Assembly (NCBI GenBank): GCA_023392575.1
Contig: JAEVYV010000142.1
Span: 1-6,424 of the forward strand
DNA: 6,424 nt
Reading direction: 5' to 3'
Origin: Bacteroidota bacterium
GTDB taxonomy: Bacteria > Bacteroidota > Bacteroidia > Chitinophagales > Chitinophagaceae
Shown here in pieces: positions 6,308 to 6,424 of this stretch. Positions within the stretch are counted from its first letter, which is position 1. Each line of letters starts with the position of its first letter. The position numbers and the translations under genes are program-made. Below the pieces are notes generated by a model. That model was not told where the DNA came from and searched no databases. It saw nothing but the letters and a program-made list of their open reading frames with translations.

Positions 6308-6328
6308 CATTCACCATTGACCATTCCC
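6308..6328. repeat. Three tandem degenerate heptanucleotides (CATTCAC / CATTGAC / CATTCCC)
   Basis: Three consecutive 7-mers share CATT and a final C, each differing at one or two of the other positions. The array ends on the last base of the TAG stop of the minus-strand gene entering from the right. It resembles short tandem heptad repeats found between genes in some bacteria, but three units are few. Confidence 0.4.
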
Positions 6329-6423
6329 TATTTAAAAGTGCTCTTCATGACCCGGATCATTCCCTGCGGCGACCACTGCGGTGCCACAATCATGCGGCGC
6401 ACGGTATAAAGGGGCATTGTGGA
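6328..6423 (-). CDS. C-terminal 31 codons of an unidentified minus-strand gene
   Basis: The frame is open from the window edge to TAG at 6328-6330 and ends TVRRMIVAPQWSPQGMIRVMKSTFK. Most third codon positions are G or C, as in the acyl-CoA dehydrogenase gene, which favours this frame over another open frame ending at TAA 6332-6334 with less biased codons. The fragment is too short for a family call. No terminator hairpin is seen just past the stop. Confidence 0.5.
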   Translation of the reverse strand, partial: STMPLYTVRRMIVAPQWSPQGMIRVMKSTFK

Positions 6424-6424
6424 G

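Larger units (their letters stand above)
5694..6327. other. Gene-poor intergenic stretch
   Basis: Apart from the two hairpins, the doubtful minus-strand ORF, the inverted repeat at 6101-6158 and the short heptad repeat, I see nothing with coding character here. From about 5820 to 6300 it is visibly richer in A and T than the flanking genes. No tRNA, known RNA motif or mobile-element end was recognised by eye. Confidence 0.6.

Noticed and set aside
6332..6424. Alternative minus-strand open frame at the right edge ending in TAA 6332-6334
   Set aside because: Its third codon positions are much less G/C-biased than in the frame ending at 6328, which fits the window's genes better; both are too short to be certain.

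Overview
The window reads as a chromosomal stretch from a Bacteroidota bacterium, probably Chitinophagaceae-like; that family-level placement is inference. The evidence is a TonB-dependent receptor with an N-terminal carboxypeptidase-like regulatory domain, genes without clear Shine-Dalgarno sequences, and two exact matches to the Bacteroidota -7 promoter element TAnnTTTG at nearly the same distance from their start codons. There is no sign of phage, insertion sequence, CRISPR, rRNA or tRNA.

Left part (1-3172, minus strand): a TonB-dependent outer-membrane receptor (899-3172) ends in one or two terminator hairpins. It is followed by a separate CPBP/CAAX-type membrane protein (666 down to the window edge, cut off at its C-terminus). 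The CPBP protein lacks the glutamate pair and the second-motif histidine expected of an active intramembrane protease.

Middle (3173-5427): a 243-bp divergent intergenic region separates the receptor from a plus-strand short/medium-chain type acyl-CoA dehydrogenase (3416-4570), which ends in a long hairpin terminator. A YggS/PLPBP-type pyridoxal-phosphate homeostasis protein follows, best started at 4747 because a good promoter element lies inside the longer reading (4711).

Right part (5428-6424): a 69-residue secreted or membrane miniprotein of unknown function (5484-5693) is followed by two back-to-back hairpins. Beyond lies a gene-poor, AT-richer stretch. It contains a doubtful minus-strand small membrane ORF (possibly interrupted by a stop codon), a 10-bp inverted repeat around that ORF's putative control region, a short heptanucleotide repeat, and the last 31 codons of an unidentified minus-strand gene that enters from the right edge.

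The genes do not form an evident pathway: receptor, fatty-acid/amino-acid oxidation enzyme and PLP-binding protein look like independently transcribed units, each with its own terminator or promoter. I see no convincing new multi-gene system. The points most worth a second look are the degenerate CPBP protein, the miniprotein, and the inverted repeat with the interrupted ORF.
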